In this document: positions 1 to 7,535 of the stretch, in pieces
Numbering within the stretch: position 1 is the stretch's first letter
Layout of the letters: each line of letters begins with the position of its first letter
Assembly (NCBI GenBank): GCA_003140705.1
Contig: PLKU01000309.1
Span: forward strand, 1 to 8,072
Length of the DNA: 8,072 bases
Direction: 5' to 3'
Source of the DNA: Acidobacteriaceae bacterium
GTDB lineage: Bacteria; Acidobacteriota; Terriglobia; Terriglobales; Acidobacteriaceae
Program-made: the position numbers and the translations under genes
Notes under the pieces: generated by a model
Seen by the model: the letters and a program-made list of their open reading frames with translations, nothing else
Told to the model about the DNA's origin: nothing
Databases searched by the model: none

Positions 1-879
1 CTTGAGCTGCCCGTAGACGCGATAACGGTGTGGCGCCGCTGGGAGGGGATCGGCCGTTCCATTAAGCTGGACCTGTCGCGATCCGGCGATTCCCAAACCG
101 CCTTCGCAGCCTTGGTGGCGGGCCAGCCCAACAGCGCCGGCGGCCGCTCTGCCGGACTTCTGGATGCAGGGAAAGGCCGCCCCAATTCCTCGCCTGCCCA
201 TACCTGGATCATCGATGCCGGCAAAGGGCTGGTCGACACCGTTCTAAGCAGCGACCCAGGGATGGCGACCCATCCCACCGCGATTGTGCTGGGCCACGCC
301 AGGCTGGAACGCTACCGGCAGAGCTTTTCGCACGAGATGAACACCATGCCCAAGGACCTTGCCGCTGCCGACCAGGTGTTCGATCATCTCCGCAAAGTCG
401 ATGTGCTCCCGTGGTGTCCGGCCGAGGTGGCGGCGGACCCGGCCATCCGCGAATTTGTGCGGGCTCTCTACCTGAGCGGAAATGGCGCCGTCATCTTTGG
501 CAACTCCTTCGTCCAGTGGGCGGCATCGGAAGCCTTCCGCCGCGCCCGTCCTTCGTTCCTGGCGGCGCAATTCGGCGTGCGCAGCAAACCAAAGCCTTTT
601 ACGGGTGTGGCTGTGTTCGACAACCCTGACGAGGTGAACCCCCTGCAAGCTGTGGACGACTTGCCGGGCAGCGCCGTGGACGCGCAAATGCTCGCCCTCT
701 ACGTGTGGCTTGCCGCCTGCCGATACGATGAATACCAGCGCTCCACCGTCTGTGTCTGTGTGGCCGAAAGCCTCTCCGAGGCCTACCTGGTCGCGCCGCC
801 GGAGTTTACCCTTGGGCAGGCATCGCAACCGGTCACTGTTGAGCAGCTGGGCGACGCGCTTCGCTCCTGGATGGCATGA
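1..879 (+). CDS. Hypothetical protein, 5' end outside window
   Basis: The frame is open from base 1 to the TGA at 877-879 (292 visible codons). A GTG at 28-30 could serve as a start, but in-frame sense codons continue to the left edge with no stop, and the first residues (LELPVDAITVWRRW) read like the interior of a protein, so the gene most likely begins upstream. I do not recognise the family. The N-terminal third is Gly/Ser/Pro-rich and contains two DAGKG pentapeptides 17 residues apart. The rest looks like a soluble, Ala-rich, mixed alpha/beta protein with a hydrophobic strand TAIVLGHARL, a segment LSGNGAVIFGNSFVQWAA, and a Cys-containing strand STVCVCVAE near the C-terminus. No clear transmembrane segment, signal peptide or catalytic motif is visible in the part present. 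It ends 255 bases before the next gene, which has its own candidate promoter, so it is probably a separate transcription unit. The coding call rests on length, codon pattern and protein-like composition; the function is unknown. Confidence 0.75.
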   Translation, partial: LELPVDAITVWRRWEGIGRSIKLDLSRSGDSQTAFAALVAGQPNSAGGRSAGLLDAGKGRPNSSPAHTWIIDAGKGLVDTVLSSDPGMATHPTAIVLGHARLERYRQSFSHEMNTMPKDLAAADQVFDHLRKVDVLPWCPAEVAADPAIREFVRALYLSGNGAVIFGNSFVQWAASEAFRRARPSFLAAQFGVRSKPKPFTGVAVFDNPDEVNPLQAVDDLPGSAVDAQMLALYVWLAACRYDEYQRSTVCVCVAESLSEAYLVAPPEFTLGQASQPVTVEQLGDALRSWMA

Positions 880-919
880 CTGGATGGCCTGAAGAGTCGA
901 CGACTTGTTCACTTGCTCA

Positions 920-935
920 CTCCGCGCGAGCGGAG
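920..935. other. Small hairpin downstream of first gene
   Basis: A perfect 6-bp inverted repeat (CTCCGC / GCGGAG) encloses GCGA, a GNRA-type tetraloop, 40 bases after the stop codon of the upstream gene. A compact G+C-rich stem with a stable loop in this position could help end transcription or stabilise the mRNA 3' end. No T-tract follows, so it is not a classical intrinsic terminator, and Rho-dependent ending is equally possible. Confidence 0.35.
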
Positions 936-986
936 CTGACTGACTGCATTGGGTCGGGATTTGTCTGCCCCTGTCCCTTGCGCCCT

Positions 987-1017
987 TGGTCCACCTAGGC
1001 AAGCGCGTGGACCACGC
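987..1017. repeat. Overlapping inverted repeats in the intergenic region
   Basis: TGGTCCAC (987-994) and its exact reverse complement GTGGACCA (1007-1014) form an 8-bp dyad with a 12-base spacer. The right arm is also part of a compact palindrome GCGTGG-A-CCACGC (1005-1017). The two alternatives are mutually exclusive as RNA hairpins. The element lies about 55 bases upstream of the candidate -35 box of the following operon. It could be a regulator binding site, or part of the 3' end of the upstream transcript. The dyads are seen directly; the role is inferred. Confidence 0.35.
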
Positions 1018-1070
1018 ACAGCGCGCGGATGGAGTCTCCCCGTCCGGTGGGCGTACGCCGATTGGCGCAG

Positions 1071-1100
1071 TTGGCCTCCACCACACCGCAGTGCTATTCT
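1071..1100 (+). promoter_or_regulatory. Candidate sigma70-type promoter for the three-gene operon
   Basis: A -35-like TTGGCC (1071-1076; 4 of 6 match to TTGACA) is followed after 18 bases by TATTCT (1095-1100; 4 of 6 match to TATAAT). The -10 is preceded by TG and one base (TGCTATTCT), an extended -10. Transcription would begin near 1106-1108, giving a leader of about 28 bases before the ATG at 1135. This location also argues against starting the protein at the in-frame TTG at 949. No strong Shine-Dalgarno sequence precedes the ATG: only an AGG directly touching it. Consensus-based call only. Confidence 0.45.
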
Positions 1101-1134
1101 GCGGGCAACTCGCTTGCACCCCGGACCGCTCAGG

Positions 1135-4100
1135 ATGACTCGCCACAAAAAAGATCAGCAGCTCCTTTCCCGGCGAACACTCCTCAAAAGTCTCGGGGCA
1201 GCGCCCCTGATCCTGCGCCCGGCTCCCTTCTTCGCATCTTCCTTCCTCTTCGATTCGTCCGCGGCAGCCTCCAATCGAGATTCTCAATTCGCTTTCGCCG
1301 ATATTCGGTTCACGCCCCATTACCCGGCTCAATCTCCCTTGGCCGACGTGCTTCGTTTTGTTCATCCCGGTTCGGACGAGTACATCACGGAACAATATGC
1401 CGTTGAAATCGAGCTCCTTTTGAAACGATGGAGCCAAGCCCTCAAGGCATCTGCGCGCGATCTTTCAACCCTGTCGGAATTGCTGGATACTTCGATCGAG
1501 GCGACGCCGCTCAATTCCTTCCGCGAATCCCCGTTGCGCTCCGGATTCGGCGTGGATGTCACGCGCAGTCGTTTCAACGCCGGGACGGTTCCCGGACGGG
1601 ATCGATTTCTCCAGCAGATCGCCGGCTGGCTGGGGCAGGTGTCTCAGGTGGAAACCGGGGAATTTGAAATCTACTCGATCGAACAGATCGACTCGGCTCC
1701 ACTCTCGGTTCGCACCCAAGTCCGCTACGACATCGTCGCCCGCCTCGGCAATGATCGGCGCGAAGAGCGTGTTGGTTCCTGGCGAATCGAATGGGTGCGC
1801 GACGGATTGGCAGCGTGGAAGGCTCGTAAGTGGGAGGCCGGCGAAGAGACGCGGAGCATCGCTGAGGGACCGGTGTTCCTAGACGTCACCTCCCAGGCTC
1901 TGGGCAAGCAGGAGTCCTACCAGAAGCAGATGCTGCGCGGCGCCGACTACTGGCGCACGGTCCTGGATGGCGCTATCGGCGTGGACGTCTACTCCAATAA
2001 TGGCGTGGCCGCGGGCGACTTCGACAACGACGGCTTCGATGACTTCTACGTCTGCCAGCCGGCAGGGCTGCCCAACCGGCTCTATCGCAATCGCGGCGAC
2101 GGAACCTTTGACGACGTGACTGAAAAGGCCGGCGTTGGCGTGCTCGACAATACCGCCTGCGCCCTGTTCGCCGACTTCGACAACAACGGGCTCCAGGATC
2201 TGCTTGTGGTTTGCGGCACCGGCCCCATGCTCTTCCTCAATCAAGGCGACGGCACGTTCCACATCAAGCACGATGCCTTCCAATTCGCGCGGACTCCGCA
2301 GGGAACCTTCACCCACGCGGCGGTTGCCGACTACGATCGCGATGGACGCCTCGACATTTATTTCTGCACCTACATGTACTACCTGGGTCTCGACCAGTAT
2401 CACTACCCCATTCCCTACTTCGATGCCCGCAATGGACCGCCCAACTGCCTGTTTCACAACGAAGGGAACGCGATCTTTGTCGAGACCACCGAAGCCTCGG
2501 GCATGAACGCGGACAACGACCGCTACAGCTTCTCTTGCGCCTGGGGCGACTCCAACTCCAACGGCCGGCAGGATCTTTTTGTGGCCAACGACTTCGGCAG
2601 CTCCCAGCTCTATCGCAACAACGGCAATGGGACCTTCACCGTTGCTTCCCGCGAGGCGCGTGTCGAGGACGTGGGGGCTGGAATGGGCTGCAGCTGGTGC
2701 GATTACGACAACGACGGACACCAGGATGTGTATGTGCCCAGCATGTGGGAGGCAGCCGGCCAGCGTGTTTCGGAGAAGAAGCAGTTTCACGAAAATGCGC
2801 CGCAGAATATCCGCGAACTCTATCAGCGGCACGCGCGCGGCAATGCTCTTTATCGCAACCAGGGAAACGGGAAGTTCGAAAACGTCGGCCGCCAGGCCGG
2901 GGTCGAAATGGGCCGCTGGTCCTGGTCCTCGGACTTCTGGGACTTCGATCACGACGGCTACTCCGATCTCTATGTTGCAAACGGCTACATCTCCGCGGTG
3001 GACCGGGACGATATGGCCAGTTTCTTCTGGCGTCAGGTAGTTGCGAAATCGTCAGAGGACGCAACGCCCGCGCTGGCTTACGAGCTTGGATGGAATGCCA
3101 TCAACGAATTGATCCGCTCCGACCACACCTGGCACGGCTATGCAAGAAATATGATGTTCGCCAACAATCGCGACGGCACTTTTTCTGAGATTTCAGGCCC
3201 CTCGGGGCTGGACTTTGTCGAGGACAGCCGCACCTTTGTTCTTGCCGATCTCGATCATGACGGACGCCTGGAGGTTATCCTCAAGAATCGGAACGCCCCT
3301 CAGTTGCGGATATTGCACAATGCGATGAAGAACCTTGGTAACTCGATTGCGTTCCGCCTGCGAGGACATCAAAGCAACCGTGATGCCATAGGAACGGCAG
3401 TCACCGTGGAAACAGCGGCCCTTCTCCAGACCAAATACCTGCAGGCCGGGACAGGGTTTCTGGCCCAGCATTCGAAAGAGTTGTTCTTTGGAGTCGGAAA
3501 AGCGGAAGGTAAAGTCCGCGCCACAATTCGTTGGCCCAATGGGCTTTCCCAACAATTTGCCGATCTCCCTCTGAACCACAGGATCGAGATTGAAGAAGAT
3601 TCCGCCACATTTGTGGCGAAACCATTCGCCCCACCAATTCCAGGCTACGCCCAGGCAGGATCGCCGCCAACGTTGGAGCCGTTACCCGCCCAGGTAGACA
3701 CATGGCTCATTGACCCTTTGAAGGCGCCCGGCTTTTCCCTGCCTGATCTGGCGGGCAACATGCATGAGCTCCGTTCGTTGCAAGGGTCTTTCGTGCTTCT
3801 CGACTTCTGGACAACTACTGCGAAAGTGTCCCTCGACCAGTTGGGTCTTTTCAATCGGCACCGAAGCGCACTCGCTGCGGATCAACTTCAAGTCCTGGCT
3901 GTAAACGTTAACGAGGCAAGCAATCTGGAAGCTGCACGGTCGTTCGCGGCACAGCAGGCATATTCTTTCCCCGTCCTCTTTGACACAGAAGAAGTGGCTG
4001 GCATCTACAACATCATCTATCGTCATCTCTTTGATCGCCGCAGGGACCTTGGAATTCCGACCGCATTCCTGCTCGACAGAGAGGGAATGATCGTCAAGGT

Positions 4101-4971
4101 CTATCAGGGGCCAGTGGATCCTCAACGCCTGCTCGATGATGTGAAGGCTGTCCCAACCACTCTGGCCGATCGAATGCGGAAGGCGATCCCGTTCCCTGGA
4201 ACCCTCTTCCAGGGCGCGTTCCAGCGCAACGACTTCACCTATGGCGTGGCCCTGTTTCAGCACGGCTATCTGGATCAGGCTGCGGAGTCCTTCCAACAGG
4301 TTGTGGTCTCGAAACCCGACGACCCTGATGCCTACTACAACCTGGGCACGCTCGCCCTGCGGAAGAATGATTTTTCTGACGCACGCAAGTATCTGGAGCA
4401 AACTTTAAAGCTCCGTTCGAATTACCCCGAAGCCTGGAATAATCTCGGCATGACGGCCGCTCAGGAGGGCCGCCCCGAAGAGGCCATTCAAAACTTCAAG
4501 CAGTCGCTGCAGCTTAGACCAAAATACGCCATCGCACTCCTCAACCTGGGGAATGTCTATCGGCGACAGCGGGACTTCGCAAACGCGGAGGAATCCTTGC
4601 ATCGTGCGCTCGAGCTTCAACCCGACGATCCTGAAGTCAACTACAGTCTAGGTATGCTCTATGCCCAGCAGAACCAGCCGCAAAACGCGTCGGACTATTT
4701 TCAGAAGGCGCTCATCCTGCGTCCTGAATATCCCGAAGCCTTGAATAATCTTGGCGTGCTTTATGTCAAGGAGCAGGATTACTCGAAGGCGGAAGAGCAA
4801 TTCAGAATCGGCATCCATCTTGCTCCAAATTATGATCAGTCCTATCTCAATCTTGCCCGTCTCTACGCCTTGGGGGGTGACAGGGACAAGGCAAGAGAAG
4901 TGTTGCAGGATCTGCTCCGCATCCAGCCACAGAATCCGGGCGCGCGGCAGGCCCTGGAAAGGCTCCAATGA
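1135..4971 (+). CDS. Exported FG-GAP/ASPIC-UnbV protein fused to Cys-less redoxin and TPRs
   Basis: 1278 residues. The ATG at 1135 is chosen because it opens directly into a Tat-like signal (S12-R-R-T-L-L-K18, then a hydrophobic stretch, Ala-rich possible cleavage site near residue 45). The frame is open upstream to TTG 949, but that extension is Arg/Pro-rich and overlaps the candidate promoter. Domain order: residues about 80-245, unrecognised, perhaps NTF2-like; about 250-735, seven Dx[DN]x[DN]G-type loops beginning at D295, D347, D399, D472, D523, D603 and D705, typical of FG-GAP/VCBS Ca2+-binding beta-propeller blades, interleaved with LYRNxGxGTF strands; about 738-823, ASPIC/UnbV domain (AFRLRG, GVG, IRWPNG); about 863-1008, AhpC/TlpA-like thioredoxin fold with conserved cis-Pro in GIPT (P975) but A896 and S899 where the CxxC cysteines belong; about 1034-1269, seven consecutive TPRs, six of exactly 34 residues. 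It is predicted to be a periplasmic or surface binding scaffold with no visible catalytic site. It is the first gene of an ATGA-coupled operon. Family assignment is strong; function is unknown. Confidence 0.9.
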   Translation: MTRHKKDQQLLSRRTLLKSLGAAPLILRPAPFFASSFLFDSSAAASNRDSQFAFADIRFTPHYPAQSPLADVLRFVHPGSDEYITEQYAVEIELLLKRWSQALKASARDLSTLSELLDTSIEATPLNSFRESPLRSGFGVDVTRSRFNAGTVPGRDRFLQQIAGWLGQVSQVETGEFEIYSIEQIDSAPLSVRTQVRYDIVARLGNDRREERVGSWRIEWVRDGLAAWKARKWEAGEETRSIAEGPVFLDVTSQALGKQESYQKQMLRGADYWRTVLDGAIGVDVYSNNGVAAGDFDNDGFDDFYVCQPAGLPNRLYRNRGDGTFDDVTEKAGVGVLDNTACALFADFDNNGLQDLLVVCGTGPMLFLNQGDGTFHIKHDAFQFARTPQGTFTHAAVADYDRDGRLDIYFCTYMYYLGLDQYHYPIPYFDARNGPPNCLFHNEGNAIFVETTEASGMNADNDRYSFSCAWGDSNSNGRQDLFVANDFGSSQLYRNNGNGTFTVASREARVEDVGAGMGCSWCDYDNDGHQDVYVPSMWEAAGQRVSEKKQFHENAPQNIRELYQRHARGNALYRNQGNGKFENVGRQAGVEMGRWSWSSDFWDFDHDGYSDLYVANGYISAVDRDDMASFFWRQVVAKSSEDATPALAYELGWNAINELIRSDHTWHGYARNMMFANNRDGTFSEISGPSGLDFVEDSRTFVLADLDHDGRLEVILKNRNAPQLRILHNAMKNLGNSIAFRLRGHQSNRDAIGTAVTVETAALLQTKYLQAGTGFLAQHSKELFFGVGKAEGKVRATIRWPNGLSQQFADLPLNHRIEIEEDSATFVAKPFAPPIPGYAQAGSPPTLEPLPAQVDTWLIDPLKAPGFSLPDLAGNMHELRSLQGSFVLLDFWTTTAKVSLDQLGLFNRHRSALAADQLQVLAVNVNEASNLEAARSFAAQQAYSFPVLFDTEEVAGIYNIIYRHLFDRRRDLGIPTAFLLDREGMIVKVYQGPVDPQRLLDDVKAVPTTLADRMRKAIPFPGTLFQGAFQRNDFTYGVALFQHGYLDQAAESFQQVVVSKPDDPDAYYNLGTLALRKNDFSDARKYLEQTLKLRSNYPEAWNNLGMTAAQEGRPEEAIQNFKQSLQLRPKYAIALLNLGNVYRRQRDFANAEESLHRALELQPDDPEVNYSLGMLYAQQNQPQNASDYFQKALILRPEYPEALNNLGVLYVKEQDYSKAEEQFRIGIHLAPNYDQSYLNLARLYALGGDRDKAREVLQDLLRIQPQNPGARQALERLQ
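4956..4962 (+). promoter_or_regulatory. Ribosome binding site for the TPR gene inside the preceding gene
   Basis: GGAAAGG lies five bases before ATG 4968, within the last codons of the upstream gene, whose TGA (4969-4971) overlaps that ATG as ATGA. It supports ATG 4968 as the true start over GTG 5046, which is in frame and would give a shorter, more standard signal peptide but has no comparable purine tract in front. Coupled re-initiation is expected. Confidence 0.6.
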
Positions 4972-7535
4972 CTGCCTTGACAGGTAAGGCAAACGGTGTT
5001 GAGAAAGTAGACGATCACGTCTCGTCTGAACCTGGGTTCGGGATCGTGGCGGAGTGGTCAAGGACGAGCGCATTGCTCGCGCTGGTTTTACTGTTGTGCA
5101 TTGGCCAGTTGCGCGCGGGCCAGCAACAGCCAGCAAAGAGCTCATCTCACTTTCAGCAGGTTGAATCACTGGTGCAGCAAGGCCATCTTGAGGAAGCCAG
5201 AGCTGCCATGCTCGATGAACTCAAGCGCAACCCCGCCAGCGTGGACGGTTACAACCTTCTGGGGATTATTGAAAGCAACCTGCAGGATTACTCCAACGCG
5301 CTGGCTGCATTCGAGAAAGCCTTGCAGCTTTCCCCCAATTCAGCCAAGACGCATAACAACTTGGGGAACTTCTACATCTCTCAGAAGGAGCCCGACCTGG
5401 CAGAAAAAGAATTCAGAACCACCCTGCGCCTTGATCCCGCCAATCAGGATGGGAACTATAACCTGGGCGTGCTGCTGATGGCTAAGGGAGCTCCTGCTGA
5501 AGCGATTGCGCACTTTGAACGGGTGCATCCGCAGAATCTAGCCGCAAGTTTCAACCTGATCCGCGCTGAATTCCAGAGCAAGCGTCCTGCGGAGGCTGTG
5601 CGATTGGCAACGCTGCTCTCGGAAAAGAATAAGGGCGACGTTCAGGTACATTTCTCACTTGGAGTCCTGCTGGCGTCTGAAAGGCAGTGGAAGCCTGCCC
5701 TGGTCGAACTGGAAAAGGCCGATGCCTTGCAGCCGGATACTTTCGAGATCCTGTTTAATCTTGGACAAGCCTATCTGCGCAGCGGCCAGAACACCAACGC
5801 CGAACCCACAGTGACCCGCGCGCTCAGACTGAAGCCCGAGTCTGTGGAGACTCTTTACCTGTTGGCTCAAGTCTATGCGAATGAGTCAAGGCCCCGGGAT
5901 TCCCTGGAGTTGCTTGTCCGCGCGCATAAGATAGCTCCGGGAGATATAGATATCATCTGCCTCCTGGCACAGGTCAGCATGTCTCAAAGCTATTACGAAG
6001 ATGCTATACCGCTGCTTGAATCCGGCCTTCAGCTCGCGCCGCAAAGATCCGATCTTCATGCCGCGCTGGGCCAAAGCTACTTTATGGCCGGCAAAGTTGA
6101 CCAGGCCATTAACGAGTTCAGGAAGCTGATTGAGCTGGAACACTCGGCCCGCTCTTATGCCTACCTGGGAATCGCTTACCGGCAACTGGGGCGCTTCGAT
6201 GAAGCAAAGCGATCCCTTCAGCAAGGGCTCAAGTTGGACCCGCACAACGCCACATGCCTCTTCAACCTGGGTCTCATCGCTGAGCAGCAGGGAGATTCTG
6301 CCGCCGCTGGCTCGATGTTCGAGCAAGTACTGCTCGCCAATCCCGGCTTTCCCGACGCACTGCTTGAGCTGGCCACCCTTCGCATTCAAGCCAAGAAGCT
6401 CCCCGAGGCGGAACAGTTGCTCAGAAAGTATGTGCGCCTCAGCCGCAACCCTTCAACCGGATACTACAAGCTCGGAATGGTGGAGAGAAGTCTTCATGAG
6501 ACGGCCGCGGCCGATCGGGACCTGGGCGTCTTTCAGACACTGTCCAAAGATGTATCCACTGGCCCGCATCACTACGAACATCTTTTTGATTATCTTGACA
6601 GCCGCTCGCAGCTTGCTCCCCAGGCTCGCGAGCAACTGGACATCGATGAGCTCATCGATCACATTCAGAAGAATCCCGGCCGGCCGAACGACCTGTACCT
6701 GCTGGCTGAGGCTTACTTGAAATCCGGGAGATTGGCGGATGCAAGGACTGCGATCGACCGGCTTGACCAGATAAGCTCGGGCGATTTCCGAACCCTTACC
6801 GGAGTCGGCGTATTGCTGGCCCGTTACCGCCTTTATGACGACGCCATCCAACATTTCCAGGCTGCGCTGCAGACGAATCCCGGCTCGGACGAAGAAGAAT
6901 TCGACCTGGCCAATGCGTACTTCCGAAAAGGACTCTATGCCGACGGCCTTGCTGCTGCCATGCAGGTTTCAGCGGGAGGCAGGAAAGACGATGCTTATCT
7001 TGCTTTGCTCGGAGATATCTACGCGCACCAGGGCGACACGGCTCACGCCGAAGAGATCTTCCGGGATGCCATCGGCCGCAATCCAGACAACGACCAGGAC
7101 TATCTCACACTTGCTCTGCTCCAGTTTCGCGTAAATGACATTTCAGGAGCGAAGCAGACGCTGCTGAAAGGTCAGGCCCGCATCCCTGCCTCAGGAAAGC
7201 TTCTCTGGGGGTTGGGAATCGTATCCGCCCTGGAAGGAAGCACTCAAGAAGCCGCCGGACAGCTGGAGCGCGCTGTGGATCTGCTCCCGGAATGGCCAGG
7301 CAGCTATTCCCTGCTGGGTGTTTTCTATTATCAAACCGGACAGATCGCCAAGGCCAGGGAGGTGCTGGACCGTTTCAAGAACAGCAGCGCAACGGGCGGC
7401 ATGGACTTGAATCGCATCGAACAGGCTCTGGAGCAGGCTCCCACGGCTTCTGTCTCTGGCAATGAACCCATGACCATGGCGAGCAGGAAGCAGTTGCTCC
7501 AACTGGCTCTGTCTCTCGCGGATAGAACCCTATGA
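4968..7535 (+). CDS. Exported tetratricopeptide-repeat protein
   Basis: 855 residues. After a long polar N-region, residues about 34-46 form a hydrophobic core ([13 protein letters not shown]) ending in LRA before Gly51, a good signal peptidase I site, so the protein is probably exported by Sec. If the N-region is too long for cleavage it would remain an inner-membrane anchor with the repeats in the periplasm. A GTG at 5046 (residue 27) would give a textbook short signal. From about residue 61 to 812 nearly everything is TPR: about 13 units with the usual W/Y-LG-Y-A-P spacing (for example GYNLLG at 94 and THNNLG at 128, each 34 residues), some shortened or degenerate. A linker at about 530-576 follows, with an aromatic/acidic start and a helix DIDELIDHI, then about seven more TPRs. 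The last 40 residues are a non-repeat tail. TPR superhelices bind peptides or proteins; no enzyme motif is seen. ATGA overlaps on both sides tie its synthesis to both FG-GAP neighbours, suggesting it works with them. Confidence 0.9.
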   Translation: MTALTGKANGVEKVDDHVSSEPGFGIVAEWSRTSALLALVLLLCIGQLRAGQQQPAKSSSHFQQVESLVQQGHLEEARAAMLDELKRNPASVDGYNLLGIIESNLQDYSNALAAFEKALQLSPNSAKTHNNLGNFYISQKEPDLAEKEFRTTLRLDPANQDGNYNLGVLLMAKGAPAEAIAHFERVHPQNLAASFNLIRAEFQSKRPAEAVRLATLLSEKNKGDVQVHFSLGVLLASERQWKPALVELEKADALQPDTFEILFNLGQAYLRSGQNTNAEPTVTRALRLKPESVETLYLLAQVYANESRPRDSLELLVRAHKIAPGDIDIICLLAQVSMSQSYYEDAIPLLESGLQLAPQRSDLHAALGQSYFMAGKVDQAINEFRKLIELEHSARSYAYLGIAYRQLGRFDEAKRSLQQGLKLDPHNATCLFNLGLIAEQQGDSAAAGSMFEQVLLANPGFPDALLELATLRIQAKKLPEAEQLLRKYVRLSRNPSTGYYKLGMVERSLHETAAADRDLGVFQTLSKDVSTGPHHYEHLFDYLDSRSQLAPQAREQLDIDELIDHIQKNPGRPNDLYLLAEAYLKSGRLADARTAIDRLDQISSGDFRTLTGVGVLLARYRLYDDAIQHFQAALQTNPGSDEEEFDLANAYFRKGLYADGLAAAMQVSAGGRKDDAYLALLGDIYAHQGDTAHAEEIFRDAIGRNPDNDQDYLTLALLQFRVNDISGAKQTLLKGQARIPASGKLLWGLGIVSALEGSTQEAAGQLERAVDLLPEWPGSYSLLGVFYYQTGQIAKAREVLDRFKNSSATGGMDLNRIEQALEQAPTASVSGNEPMTMASRKQLLQLALSLADRTL

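Noticed and set aside
920..935. Reading the small hairpin as a definite intrinsic terminator
   Set aside because: The stem is only six base pairs and no T-run follows it.
949..1134. N-terminal extension of the large propeller protein from TTG 949
   Set aside because: The 62 extra residues are Arg/Pro/Trp-rich and unlike a signal or domain, they cover the candidate promoter, and ATG 1135 starts directly into a Tat-like signal.
244..1437. Long minus-strand open frame (397 codons) across the first gene, the intergenic region and the start of the second
   Set aside because: It lies antisense to two better coding frames, has Arg/Gly/Pro/His-rich composition and no domain, and spans the intergenic region.
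1879..2952. Minus-strand open frame of 357 codons rich in VVV/EVV
   Set aside because: It is the mirror of the repeated GAC/AAC codons of the DxDNDG loops on the plus strand; composition follows from the repeats, not from a real protein.
2211..3188. Plus-strand open frame of 325 codons in another phase inside the propeller region
   Set aside because: Arg/Leu/Gln-rich out-of-frame shadow of the FG-GAP repeats, with no motif or ribosome binding site.
3682..4401. Minus-strand open frame of 239 codons
   Set aside because: Antisense to the redoxin and TPR region, whose plus-strand frame shows clear domains; no independent support.
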